The notes: generated by a model from the letters alone, not told the origin. A DNA stretch of 64,000 bases from Mesorhizobium sp. M8A.F.Ca.ET.218.01.1.1 (GCF_004791165.1 NZ_SRUZ01000001.1:664382-728381), one strand, 5' to 3'. Counted from the first letter of the stretch, positions 26,613-34,474 are shown. Numbers and translations: made by a program.

Positions 26613-26970
26613 ACAAAGCATCCTTAAAAACCGCGGCGCCGTAAAGCCTTTCCTTTCGCGGTGCAAGATTTTGCAACCATAGCGTTTGCCGGCTTCCTCC
26701 GAAGGTGACGAGGTGATGGACGGAACACCCCGTCGCGGTGCTATCGGCGGTGGCCAGATGAAAGAGGGATATAGTTTAGCGCTATCTAAAATCAATCGCT
26801 TGCGTGAATTTCCCTTCAGGAATTCCCCTTAAAAATGACCAAATCAATGATTTAAAGTTTTGTCACTAGCAGACGCCGAAGTGAAGCAGCTTCCCTTCCT
26901 AAATGGCGGATTTCTCACATGGGGAGTGACGTTCGCAACCCATAATTGATTAACGGCGGGTAAATGAGAC

Positions 26971-26999
26971 TTGACTCATAAATGCTGCTATGCAGCTAT
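26971..26999 (+). promoter_or_regulatory. Possible sigma70 promoter of the lasso operon with CTGC-N3-GCAG palindrome
   Basis: TTGACT (26971-26976) and AGCTAT (26994-26999) are 17 bases apart. The spacer contains GCTGC-TAT-GCAGC (26984-26996), an exact inverted repeat that could be an operator. This resembles the CTGC-N3/4-GCAG sites known for PhaR repressors. Confidence 0.4.
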
Positions 27000-27012
27000 T
27001 GCGCCGCAGCAT
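26999..27012 (+). promoter_or_regulatory. TTGC/GCAA-type box upstream of the lasso precursor
   Basis: TTGCGCCGCAGCAT, 55 bp before the precursor ATG. It matches the exoY box TTGCGCTGCAGCAT at 13 of 14 positions, and both boxes lie about 50-55 bp from their start codons. Confidence 0.55.
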
Positions 27013-27066
27013 GAAAGTGCTGACGGTAATCGACAGGCCGTTTCCAGTCCTTGATAGGAGAGTACA

Positions 27067-27219
27067 ATGGAACAGAATGTTGAAAAGCAAGAGTACGAAA
27101 CGCCAAACCTGACCGTGCATGGTTCGATCGAGACCATCACCCAGGGCGGCGGCGGCAGCACGGCGATCGATGCGTCGTTCCCCGCACATACGCCAATTGG
27201 CGACCTCACGTTCTCTTGA
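27067..27219 (+). CDS. Lasso peptide precursor (A), predicted Gly1-Asp9 ring and C-terminal Ser
   Basis: A 50-residue peptide preceded by AGGAG six bases before ATG. The leader has the lasso pattern Tyr10-x2-Pro13-x-Leu15-x3-Gly19 and Thr25 at position -2, in YETPNLTVHG and SIETITQ. This motif recruits the B1 (PqqD-like) protein. The predicted core is residues 27-50. It starts GGGGSTAID, so the alpha-amine of Gly27 could be joined to the side chain of Asp35, giving a nine-residue ring. The tail contains FPAHTPIG and ends DLTFS. The C-terminal Ser50 is the expected target of the kinase encoded in the same operon. Next come B1, B2, the cyclase, the kinase and an exporter. I see the motifs; the ring and modifications are inference. 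Confidence 0.85.
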   Translation: MEQNVEKQEYETPNLTVHGSIETITQGGGGSTAIDASFPAHTPIGDLTFS

Positions 27220-27234
27220 GACTATCCTGATCCC

Positions 27235-27256
27235 GGAGGATGACGTTGGAACCTCC
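27235..27256 (+). promoter_or_regulatory. Intercistronic hairpin 1 after the lasso precursor
   Basis: GGAGG (27235-27239) and CCTCC (27252-27256) are complements around a 12-base loop, 15 bp after the precursor stop. A weak stem; it may protect the precursor mRNA end or reduce read-through. Confidence 0.3.
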
Positions 27257-27277
27257 AGTATCCAAAAATCATAAGAA

Positions 27278-27305
27278 GGAGCCGGGGGTGAAAATCCCCG
27301 ACTCC
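27278..27305 (+). promoter_or_regulatory. Intercistronic hairpin 2 (attenuator-like) between lasso precursor and B1
   Basis: GGAGCCGGGG (27278-27287) pairs with CCCCGACTCC (27296-27305) over ten positions with one C-A mismatch and an 8-base loop. No T-run follows, so it is not a classic terminator. Its position between the precursor and the enzyme genes suits uneven expression of peptide and enzymes. Confidence 0.5.
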
Positions 27306-27351
27306 TCCAGCCTGTCGATGCGGGGCAACGTGTTGCGAAAGAGGTTTTAGG

Positions 27352-27651
27352 ATGAACTGGAACCCATCCGACCGCGATTGCGTAAGCGCGACCAAGGATG
27401 CCGTGGCCTGCGAATTCGGCGAAGGCCTCGCGCTTCTCAACCTGAAATCCAATATCTATTACAGCCTCAACGGTGTCGGCGCTTTCATCTGGGACCTGAT
27501 CCAGGAGCCCAAGCCGGTCGCCGATATCCGCAGCGCCGTCCTCGCTCGCTACAATGTCGACGCCGAGCGCTGCAAGGGCGACGTCGACGCATTGCTGAAA
27601 GGCCTGGCGGAAAACGGGCTTGCGAGGCTTGAGCATGAGGCCGTCGTCTAG
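27352..27651 (+). CDS. Lasso B1, PqqD-like leader-binding protein
   Basis: A 99-residue PqqD/RRE-fold protein. It has the beta-hairpin part EFGEGLALLNLKSNIYYSLNGVGAFIWDLI and the helical part ending LLKGLAENGLARLEHEAVV. It should bind the Tyr-x2-Pro-x-Leu leader of the peptide encoded 132 bp upstream and guide the B2 protease. GAGG lies 7-8 bases before the ATG. Its last codons overlap the start of the B2 gene. It is a relative of, but clearly different from, the satellite copy at 3431-3721. Confidence 0.85.
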   Translation: MNWNPSDRDCVSATKDAVACEFGEGLALLNLKSNIYYSLNGVGAFIWDLIQEPKPVADIRSAVLARYNVDAERCKGDVDALLKGLAENGLARLEHEAVV

Positions 27652-28150
27652 GCAGGTGTCGCAGAAGGCCATGGTTGCGCGGCAAAGACCTGTGACGCAG
27701 AGACCCCCCGCGCCGATGAAGCGGCCTGGCAGGCGGAGCCTGGCCAGGATTTTGGCCTTGAGCGGTTCGGAAGCGTTTTTCCTGGCCCATTGCCTGCTGG
27801 TGGTCGCGACCGTGCGGCTCGGGCTGACAGTGTTCTCCTACAACCGCGTCCGCGGGATGGTGACACGGCTCAACGCGCGCCAATGTGCGAGCATGGGCGA
27901 GTTGCGGCTTGTCGCCTGGGGGGTTGCAGCGGCCGCGCGGTTCGTGCCGGGCGCCACATGCCTGACCCAGGCGCTTTCGGGCCAATATCTTCTCGCGCGC
28001 AAGGGCAATGCGTCGAATATCCGCATCGGCATCGAGCGCGGCACGGGCGAGCAATTGAAGGCGCATGCCTGGCTGGTCAGCGACAACCACATCGTGCTCG
28101 GCGGATCCATCGATGGTTTCGCACATCTGGTCGACCACGGCAGCCGATGA
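27635..28150 (+). CDS. Lasso B2, transglutaminase-like leader peptidase
   Basis: A protein of about 171 residues that cuts the leader from the precursor. The catalytic triad is visible: Cys109 in PGATCLTQALSGQYLL, His144 in LKAHAWLV and Asp150. NIRIGIERG between them is the typical strand. The basic N-terminal 40 residues are followed by a hydrophobic segment, AFFLAHCLLVVATVRLGL, which may bind the membrane. ATG 27635 has GAGG seven bases upstream and overlaps the end of B1 by 17 bp. The stop overlaps the cyclase start as ATGA. Confidence 0.87.
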   Translation: MRPSSRQVSQKAMVARQRPVTQRPPAPMKRPGRRSLARILALSGSEAFFLAHCLLVVATVRLGLTVFSYNRVRGMVTRLNARQCASMGELRLVAWGVAAAARFVPGATCLTQALSGQYLLARKGNASNIRIGIERGTGEQLKAHAWLVSDNHIVLGGSIDGFAHLVDHGSR

Positions 28151-30090
28151 GCGGCGTGGCCGGAATCCTGTTGCGGCAGGGCCACGCCGTAGCGGTCCGA
28201 GGCCCCGCGCCGGCTGAAGCGGCGAGCGGCATCCAGCAGATGCTGGCGCGCATGCGACATCGTGGTCCCGACGGAAGCTCATGGTGGCTGGACAGCGGCA
28301 TCGCGCTTGGCCACGCCTGGCTGAACACGACCGACGAAGCCGGCCCCGGCCCGCTGACCATGGCCGGCGGCAAGCTCGCCATCACCGCCGACTGCCGGCT
28401 CGACAACCGCGACGAGCTGCTCGCCAGGCTCGGCATCAGGGACAGCTCAGTCGCCGATGCTGCATTGCTGATGCGGGCCTATCTGCGTTGGGGTGAAGCC
28501 TGCCCCGTGCATCTGCAAGGCGATTTTGCCTTTGCCGTCTGGGATGCCGAGCGGCAGCTTCTGTTCTGCGCGCGAGACCATTTCGGGGTCAAGCCATTCT
28601 ATTACCACGCGGCGGAACGACGCTTTGCCTTTGCCTCCGAGATCGGACCAATGCTCGGCCTCGACGGGGTTGGTGCGCACCTCAGCGAGCACCGGATTTC
28701 GGGCTTCCTGGCCGGGTTGCCCGACGACCCGCAGTCCACGCCCTACCGCGACATCTTCGCCCTGCCGGCGCGTCACAGCCTTACCGTCACCGCGCAACGC
28801 CTGGTGCTGCGCCGGTATTGGCAGATCGAGCCATCACAGCGAGTGCCACGGTCGGATGCCGCGGAGGAATTCGCCCATCTTTTCTCGCAATCGGTCCGCA
28901 ATCGCATGCGGGGAAGTCCATCGGTCGGCGCGATGCTGAGCGGCGGCCTCGATTCCTCCTCGATCGCCTGCGTGGCCGGGCTGCAAAATGCGGCCGGGCG
29001 CAAACCGAAGCTGCCGACCTTCTCCCTAGTTTTCGAGAAGGGTTCGTCGATGGACGAGCGCTCCTTCATCGATGCCGTGCTGGATCAGCAGAAGACCGAC
29101 CCGACGTTGATCCCTGTCGGCAATTATGCGCCTTTCGCCGAATTCGAACGGGTGCTGGAGGAACAGGAAGGCACCTTCCTGGCGCCGGGCCTGACGCTGA
29201 CACGCGGTATCTACCGGACGGCGGGCGCCAAGGGCATCAAGGTGCTGCTCGATGGCCATGGCGGCGACGAGGTCGTTTCGCAGGGACATGGCCATCTGCA
29301 CGAGCTTGCCAATGGCGGCAGATGGCTGGACCTCTGGCGCGAGGTCCGCAGCGCCTCCAACACCTATGGCGACAGCACGCTCGGCCTCTATTTTCAGTTC
29401 CTCACTATTTACGGGCCGGCCTGGCGCATCGCCAGGCTGCGGCAGTTGGGGAACCGAGCCCTGAACAAAATACGCAAACCTGCCCAATCGCGGCGTGGCC
29501 GGAGCTGGCGCGACCTGATCAATCCGGACCTTGCCAGGCGAACCGAGCTCATCGACCGGTTCCACCGAGCCGGCTATATGCCACCCGGCGTCCAGGCCAG
29601 CGATGCTCTCAGTCACCGCTGGATCCTGTCCAACGGTTATGTCCCGCACTCTTTCGAGGTTCTGGACAAGGCCGCCGCCAATTTCGGCGTCGAGCCGCGT
29701 TATCCGTTCTGGGACAAGCCGCTGGTCGAATTCTGCCTGGGGCTGCCGGGCGAGCAGAAGCTCAGTCACGGCTTTGGCCGCTACGTGTTGCGCCGGGCCA
29801 TGGAGGGCATCCTGCCGGCGGCGGTCCAGTGGCGGCGCGACAAGATCGATTTCACCGCCAATCTCGTCAACGGCATTGTGCGCAACCATCGCGACCTGCT
29901 GGACCAGTTGCTGGTTGGCGACGCGGGTCGCATCGCGCCCTATGTCAACCTGCCGGAAGTAACCGCTGCCTATGCGCGGCTGTTGCGCCAGCCGGACCAG
30001 GTGGCGCCGCTCGATGTCCAGTATGTCTGGCGCTCGGCGTCATTGTCGCTGTGGCTGCGGCAGGTCCAGCATGGCGGGAGCCCGGCATGA
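28147..30090 (+). CDS. Lasso C, asparagine-synthetase-like macrolactam synthetase
   Basis: The 647-residue protein has the two domains of asparagine synthetase B. It begins MSGVAGILLRQGHAV: the catalytic Cys2 of the glutaminase domain is Ser, so it cannot use glutamine, as expected for a lasso cyclase. RMRHRGPDGSSWWLD and GDFAFAVWDAERQLLFCARDHFGVKPFYYH complete the N-terminal fold. The ATP-pyrophosphatase loop SGGLDSSSIA starts at residue 265. It would adenylate Asp35 of the precursor and close the ring onto Gly27. Start and stop both overlap the neighbours as ATGA. The long frame to 27790 is read-through. Confidence 0.88.
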   Translation: MSGVAGILLRQGHAVAVRGPAPAEAASGIQQMLARMRHRGPDGSSWWLDSGIALGHAWLNTTDEAGPGPLTMAGGKLAITADCRLDNRDELLARLGIRDSSVADAALLMRAYLRWGEACPVHLQGDFAFAVWDAERQLLFCARDHFGVKPFYYHAAERRFAFASEIGPMLGLDGVGAHLSEHRISGFLAGLPDDPQSTPYRDIFALPARHSLTVTAQRLVLRRYWQIEPSQRVPRSDAAEEFAHLFSQSVRNRMRGSPSVGAMLSGGLDSSSIACVAGLQNAAGRKPKLPTFSLVFEKGSSMDERSFIDAVLDQQKTDPTLIPVGNYAPFAEFERVLEEQEGTFLAPGLTLTRGIYRTAGAKGIKVLLDGHGGDEVVSQGHGHLHELANGGRWLDLWREVRSASNTYGDSTLGLYFQFLTIYGPAWRIARLRQLGNRALNKIRKPAQSRRGRSWRDLINPDLARRTELIDRFHRAGYMPPGVQASDALSHRWILSNGYVPHSFEVLDKAAANFGVEPRYPFWDKPLVEFCLGLPGEQKLSHGFGRYVLRRAMEGILPAAVQWRRDKIDFTANLVNGIVRNHRDLLDQLLVGDAGRIAPYVNLPEVTAAYARLLRQPDQVAPLDVQYVWRSASLSLWLRQVQHGGSPA

Positions 30091-31064
30091 TGTCCCGCCA
30101 AGAGCCGTTCGCCGGCGATCTCGACCATCTTCCCCGGCGCGGCGGGATCGCGGGAGAACGACGTTACTACCGCGCCTACGGCCTGATCATCGCATCCGGC
30201 GTGTCCCTGCCCGAACTGGAGCCGGCGGACCCGGCGTCGGCCGACATCGAGATCGCCATCGGCCCGATCGATATGCCCAAGCCTTCGGCGGAGGCCGCGA
30301 CCGTCTTCCGCTTCGAGCCCGGCCGGCAGTATTTGGCCTGGGAGGCCGTCGGCGCATTCCTGATCAGCGACGCCCGCCGCATCGATGTCCAGCCGGCGCC
30401 CGGCGTCGACGACGCCTTGCTTGCCTTTCCGTTGCTGGGGCCGGTGCTGGCGCTGCTTCTGCACCAGCGCGGCCTGCTGGTTCTTCATGCCAGCGCCATT
30501 GCGGTAACCGGCAGGGGCGCCATCTTCATGGGCGACAAGGGCGCCGGCAAATCGACGACGGCAAGCGCGCTGATCCGGGCCGGACACGATCTGCTTACCG
30601 ACGATGTCGTCGCGCTCGACCTGGCAAACCCGAACCAGCCGATGATCGTTCCGGGGTTTCCGCAGATCAAGCTTGCCGCCGATGCCGCAGCGGCAATCTC
30701 GCTTGGGCAGGCGCAAGTGCGGCCGCAAGTGCATCCCGCGATCGAGAAGATGCAGCATCGCCTGCACGGCGCCTTCTCCGGCAACAGGGTGCCGGCGGCC
30801 AGGATCTACATACTCGAGCGTGGCGAAAGGGCTGGGATCACCCCCTTGCCTTCCATTGCCGCCTTGCCGGCCATCATCAAATTCTCCTACGTGACGCGTT
30901 TCGGCCGCGCGGCGCTCTCCGGCGATTTCGCCGCGATGCACCTTCGTCACTGTTCAGCAATCGCTAACCATGTCGGCGTGTGCCGGCTGGACGTTCCAAC
31001 GGGCATCGACAGGATCGGCGAGGCTGTGGCGCTGATCGAAAAGGAATTGGCCGGAGATGCCTAG
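30087..31064 (+). CDS. Lasso kinase, HPr-kinase-like
   Basis: A 325-residue protein with an HprK-like catalytic domain. Walker A is GDKGAGKSTT at residues 149-158 and HDLLTDDVVALDL is the acidic motif. LLVLHASAIAV just before the P-loop is typical of this group. In paeninodin-type clusters the homologous kinase phosphorylates the C-terminal Ser of the precursor; here the precursor ends in Ser. The ATG overlaps the cyclase stop as ATGA and the stop overlaps the exporter start, so the genes are translated as a unit. It differs considerably from the satellite kinase at 2004-2987. Confidence 0.82.
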   Translation: MMSRQEPFAGDLDHLPRRGGIAGERRYYRAYGLIIASGVSLPELEPADPASADIEIAIGPIDMPKPSAEAATVFRFEPGRQYLAWEAVGAFLISDARRIDVQPAPGVDDALLAFPLLGPVLALLLHQRGLLVLHASAIAVTGRGAIFMGDKGAGKSTTASALIRAGHDLLTDDVVALDLANPNQPMIVPGFPQIKLAADAAAAISLGQAQVRPQVHPAIEKMQHRLHGAFSGNRVPAARIYILERGERAGITPLPSIAALPAIIKFSYVTRFGRAALSGDFAAMHLRHCSAIANHVGVCRLDVPTGIDRIGEAVALIEKELAGDA

Positions 31065-32901
31065 GTCATCGGTCTTCAGCCTGTCGCTGTTTCGCGATGT
31101 CGCGGCATTTGGCGCCGTCATTGCCCAGATCGGCGGGCGGCGGACCTGGACGGCGCTGTTGTTCCTGATCCTCGGCAGCCTGACCGAAGGCATCTCGATC
31201 CTGCTGCTGATTCCGCTGCTGCACCTGGTTGGGCGCGCCGACCAGGATTTCGCGGTCAGGCTGCCGAATATCGATTTCGTCCGCTGGCTGGTGCCCGGCG
31301 GAACGCTGCAACTGACGACGGTGCTTTGCGCGCTGGTCGGGCTTGTTGCCGTGCAGGCAGCCTTCAACCGCTTCAAGTCGGTCTACATGGCAAGGCTGCT
31401 CTTCGATTTCATCAACCGCCTGCGCATGAACCTGTTCGAGAGCATCGGCAAGGCGCGGTGGGGCGTGTTCACGCGCATGCGCGGCTCCGATCTCGACCAT
31501 GCCCTGACCGGTGACATCGACCGCGTCCAGGGGGCCGCCTTTTCCCTGCTGATGTTGGTGCAGATCGCCGTGCTGCTGGCGGGCTATCTCGTGATTTCCA
31601 TGTTCATCTCCCCGGTTATGACGGCGTTTGCCGTCGTCATCGGCATCGTGATGTTCATAGCGCTGCAGCCGTTTCGCTCGCGGGCCACGGCCTTCGGCCG
31701 CATCCTGACGAGCAATCGCCAGGACCAGTACCGTACGGTTTCGGAATTTCTCGGCGGCATCAAGGTGGCCAAGAGCCTGAATGTCGAGGGCAGCTATTTC
31801 GCGCAGCTGCAGGCCACGCTCGAAAAGATGAAGGCCGATAACATCGCTTATGTGCGGAACAGCTCGATCGGCACCGCCGTGTTCCAGGTGGCGAGCGTCG
31901 TGGGCTTGAGCGTCTTCATCTATGTGGCGCTGGTCCGCTTCAACCTGTCGCTGGCCGAGATCGTCGTGCTGCTCCTGGTCTTCATGCGCATCGCGCCGCG
32001 CTTCATGGACATGCAGACGCAGGCCCAGCAGGTGCTGATCAACCTGCCCGCCTATACGGCAATGCGCAGCCTGCAGGCACGTTTCGACGCCGAGCGCGAG
32101 CCGGGCCATATCGAATCCGGGGATGCCCGCAAGCTGGCCCTCGATACGGGGCTGAACATTCGCGACGTCTCCTTTGCCTATGACGGCGGCGCCGGCAAGG
32201 CGGTGGTGAGCGACGTCACCTTCGGCCTTCCGGCCGGCAAGGTCACCGCCCTGATTGGCCCGTCCGGATCAGGCAAGAGTACGATCGCCGACATGCTGCT
32301 CGGGCTGCTCGAGCCGACCGCGGGCAAGATCCTCGTCGATGGCGTCGAGGTCGATGCCGCCAACCGCCGCCGCTGGCGCGATCAGGTGGCCTATGTGCCG
32401 CAGGACGTATTCCTGCTGCATGACACGATCGCGGCGAACCTGCGGCTTGCCGCACCGCAGGCCAGCAACGACGAATTGTGGACGGCACTGCGCGCCGCGC
32501 ATGCCGGCGAATTCGTGGAACGGCTTGACCTCAGACTGGAGACGGTGGTCGGCGACCGCGGCGTGCGCATGTCGGGCGGCGAGCGTCAGCGCATCGCGCT
32601 GGCGCGCGCGCTGCTGCGCAAGCCTTCACTGCTCATCCTGGATGAGGCAACAAGCGCGCTCGACTGGCAGAACCAGTCACTTATCGCCAAGTCGATCGAC
32701 GGCCTGCGCGGCTCAATGACGATCCTGACAATCGCTCACCGGCCGTCGATGATCGCCTTCGCCGACTGGGTGGTGGCAATGGAGGACGGCCGTGTCGTGG
32801 AAGTTGGGCAATATCGGCGCCTGAAGGCGAAGCCGGGGAGCCGACTGTCCAGGATGCTGTCGGGAGAACAGTCGGAGACCGAACCAGCGGACGTGGCCTG
32901 A
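31057..32901 (+). CDS. ABC exporter of the lasso operon (lasso D type)
   Basis: This 614-residue half-transporter has an N-terminal membrane domain (about residues 20-330, five to six helices) and a C-terminal ATPase. Walker A GPSGSGKST is near residue 402, the signature MSGGERQRIALARALL near 505, and Walker B LLILDEATSALD follows. It would work as a homodimer and export the mature peptide, giving self-protection in typical lasso systems. Its start lies 8 bp inside the kinase gene. A role in EPS export is less likely because ExoP/ExoF/ExoT are present. Confidence 0.85.
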   Translation: MPRSSVFSLSLFRDVAAFGAVIAQIGGRRTWTALLFLILGSLTEGISILLLIPLLHLVGRADQDFAVRLPNIDFVRWLVPGGTLQLTTVLCALVGLVAVQAAFNRFKSVYMARLLFDFINRLRMNLFESIGKARWGVFTRMRGSDLDHALTGDIDRVQGAAFSLLMLVQIAVLLAGYLVISMFISPVMTAFAVVIGIVMFIALQPFRSRATAFGRILTSNRQDQYRTVSEFLGGIKVAKSLNVEGSYFAQLQATLEKMKADNIAYVRNSSIGTAVFQVASVVGLSVFIYVALVRFNLSLAEIVVLLLVFMRIAPRFMDMQTQAQQVLINLPAYTAMRSLQARFDAEREPGHIESGDARKLALDTGLNIRDVSFAYDGGAGKAVVSDVTFGLPAGKVTALIGPSGSGKSTIADMLLGLLEPTAGKILVDGVEVDAANRRRWRDQVAYVPQDVFLLHDTIAANLRLAAPQASNDELWTALRAAHAGEFVERLDLRLETVVGDRGVRMSGGERQRIALARALLRKPSLLILDEATSALDWQNQSLIAKSIDGLRGSMTILTIAHRPSMIAFADWVVAMEDGRVVEVGQYRRLKAKPGSRLSRMLSGEQSETEPADVA

Positions 32902-32920
32902 CCCGGCGTGCGCCTTGCGC

Positions 32921-33196
32921 CTAATGCAGGCTCCGCCGGGCGCTGCCAAGTTTCTCGCCCTCGGGCACTTCGGTGGATTTCTTCTTTCTCTCGGCTTCGC
33001 GCAGCCTGTCGGCCGGCGTCGGCTCGCTCCTGGCGATCATGGCGTAGACGACCGCGAAATAGCCGGCCTGGATGACCACCGCGCAGATGATGACACGCAG
33101 CAGTGTCGTGCCGAGCGAAGCCCCACCCAGCCACGACCAGGCAACGACGATCGAGAGCGCGAAAAGCATCCCAAGGATGAATTTTGGAAGCGACAT
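32921..33196 (-). CDS. exoX: Exopolysaccharide production repressor, ExoX-like
   Basis: A 91-residue membrane protein. MSLPKFILGMLFALSIVVAW is the first helix and TTLLRVIICAVVIQAGYFAVVYAMI the second; a charged cytoplasmic tail follows (REAERKKKSTEVPEGEK). ExoX/PsiA-type proteins in rhizobia reduce EPS production by acting on ExoY after translation. The position, divergent from exoY, is the one known from other rhizobia. It converges on the lasso exporter with a 19 bp gap. ATG 33196 is preferred over the TTG two codons upstream. Confidence 0.83.
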   Translation of the reverse strand: MSLPKFILGMLFALSIVVAWSWLGGASLGTTLLRVIICAVVIQAGYFAVVYAMIARSEPTPADRLREAERKKKSTEVPEGEKLGSARRSLH

Positions 33197-33421
33197 ACCC
33201 AACAGCCCATAAACCGGCTCGGGTTATATCCAACGATAGCCCCACCCGAGCGCCGTCCCTTGTCATGCGGGCTTGTTAAGTCACCCGCTGCCGACCGGTT
33301 GCTTCCGGCCTTTCAACCTGTCGCCACCATGACAGGTATAATTTGCAATTCTATTAAGGCGAGCAGAAGGCGGCAAGGGCAACCGCACATATTTTTGAAT
33401 CAGCTTACGCGCTCGACTCTG

Positions 33422-33439
33422 CCATGCTGCAACGCACAC
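33422..33439 (-). promoter_or_regulatory. TTGC/GCAA-type box upstream of exoX
   Basis: On the minus strand: GTGTGCGTTGCAGCATGG, with the shared TTGCAGCAT end. It is about 225 bp before the exoX start, farther than the other sites. Confidence 0.3.
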
Positions 33440-33732
33440 GGCCGCATTTCACTCAACCTGCAGCCGTTATAAGGTGCGAGTACAATCCATAATATTAAGC
33501 AGTATTTTATGTGAATAGTTTCAAATATGGCACCTTCCTAAAGCACTTATATGTTCCGCCCCTCGACGCCGAGAACGCGTCGCCTAGGAATCGCCTCAAA
33601 AATGTCCGGATTTTTTTATCCTTGCCCATTTATTGTCACAAATGTGCTAAAAATTTCGAAATTTGTGCAGAGCGAGCTTACTATTTAGTCAATTCATGAC
33701 GCGACTATTTCAATGGGATGGGAAATTGTGTG

Positions 33733-33749
33733 TTGCGCTGCAGCATTTT
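33733..33749 (+). promoter_or_regulatory. TTGC/GCAA-type box upstream of exoY
   Basis: TTGCGCTGCAGCATTTTT ends about 50 bp before the exoY ATG. It matches the lasso-precursor box at 13 of 14 core positions. Confidence 0.55.
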
Positions 33750-33796
33750 TTTGATATCGTGCGGTCAACCATTCGTTCACCGCATGGAGTTTCCGT

Positions 33797-34474
33797 ATGA
33801 GGGATATTGCCAAGTCGGCCACGGCGGGCTTTTCGCAGGCTGACACCGACTTTCCGCCGCCGATCGGCGGTCTCATCAAGCGGAGTTTTGATGTCGCCGG
33901 TTCGCTGGCTGGGCTGATCGCGCTCAGCCCGCTGTTCATCATGATAGCATTGCTGGTCAAGTTCTCCGACGGCGGATCGATTTTTTACGGTCACCGCCGA
34001 ATCGGGCGCGGCGGACGGTTGTTCTCCTGTCTCAAATTCCGCACCATGGTTCCCGACGGGGACAAGGTGCTGGCCGCCTATCTTGCGACCAATCCAGACG
34101 CCAATGCGGAATGGATAGCGACCCGCAAGCTGAAGAACGATCCCCGCGTCACTCGCGTCGGAGCGGTCCTGCGCAAGCTCAGCCTCGATGAGTTGCCGCA
34201 GATCATCAACATCCTCCAGGGCGACATGAGCCTTGTCGGGCCTCGCCCGGTGGTCCGCGACGAACTGGAAATCTACGGCAGCGCGGCTGTCTATTATCTG
34301 AAGTCCCGGCCCGGCCTGACCGGCCTGTGGCAGGTCAGCGGCCGCAACGATGTCTCTTATGACAGCCGCGTCGCGTTCGATCGCCACTATGTCGAGAACT
34401 GGTCGCTGTTCGAGGACGTTCGCATCATCATCAGGACCGTGCCGGCCGTCTGGATGTCACGCGGTTCTTATTGA
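33797..34474 (+). CDS. exoY: Undecaprenyl-phosphate sugar phosphotransferase, ExoY
   Basis: The 225-residue priming enzyme transfers galactose-1-phosphate (in S. meliloti) to undecaprenyl phosphate, the first step of EPS synthesis. [20 protein letters not shown] is the membrane segment, [22 protein letters not shown] the conserved sugar-transferase motif, and [24 protein letters not shown] the C-terminal signature. [13 protein letters not shown] also fits. GGAG lies before the ATG. exoF follows 73 bp downstream; exoX is divergent upstream. Confidence 0.95.
   Translation: MRDIAKSATAGFSQADTDFPPPIGGLIKRSFDVAGSLAGLIALSPLFIMIALLVKFSDGGSIFYGHRRIGRGGRLFSCLKFRTMVPDGDKVLAAYLATNPDANAEWIATRKLKNDPRVTRVGAVLRKLSLDELPQIINILQGDMSLVGPRPVVRDELEIYGSAAVYYLKSRPGLTGLWQVSGRNDVSYDSRVAFDRHYVENWSLFEDVRIIIRTVPAVWMSRGSY

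Larger units (their letters stand above)
26558..27066. other. Divergent promoter region of the nucleotidyltransferase and lasso operon
   Basis: About 500 bp, clearly richer in A+T than its surroundings, especially 26770-26970. It holds TTGC/GCAA-type boxes near both genes and a possible sigma70 promoter for the lasso precursor. No protein-like frame is seen. Confidence 0.65.
33197..33796. other. Divergent exoX-exoY promoter region
   Basis: About 600 bp, with a strongly A+T-rich part at 33340-33720. It contains TTGC/GCAA-type boxes at 33422-33439 and 33733-33749. Such A+T-rich upstream regions in rhizobial exo genes are typical targets of MucR/Ros-type regulators. One 62-codon frame from a GTG at 33511 has no ribosome site and looks like chance. 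Confidence 0.6.

Noticed and set aside
26661..26680. TTGCAAAATCTTGCA as another member of the box family
   Set aside because: It is a direct repeat of TTGCA rather than the TTGC/GCAA form and lies farther from a start codon; kept only as a remark.
33511..33699. A 62-codon frame from GTG in the exoX-exoY region
   Set aside because: There is no ribosome site and the region is A+T-rich promoter DNA; its composition does not resemble neighbouring genes.
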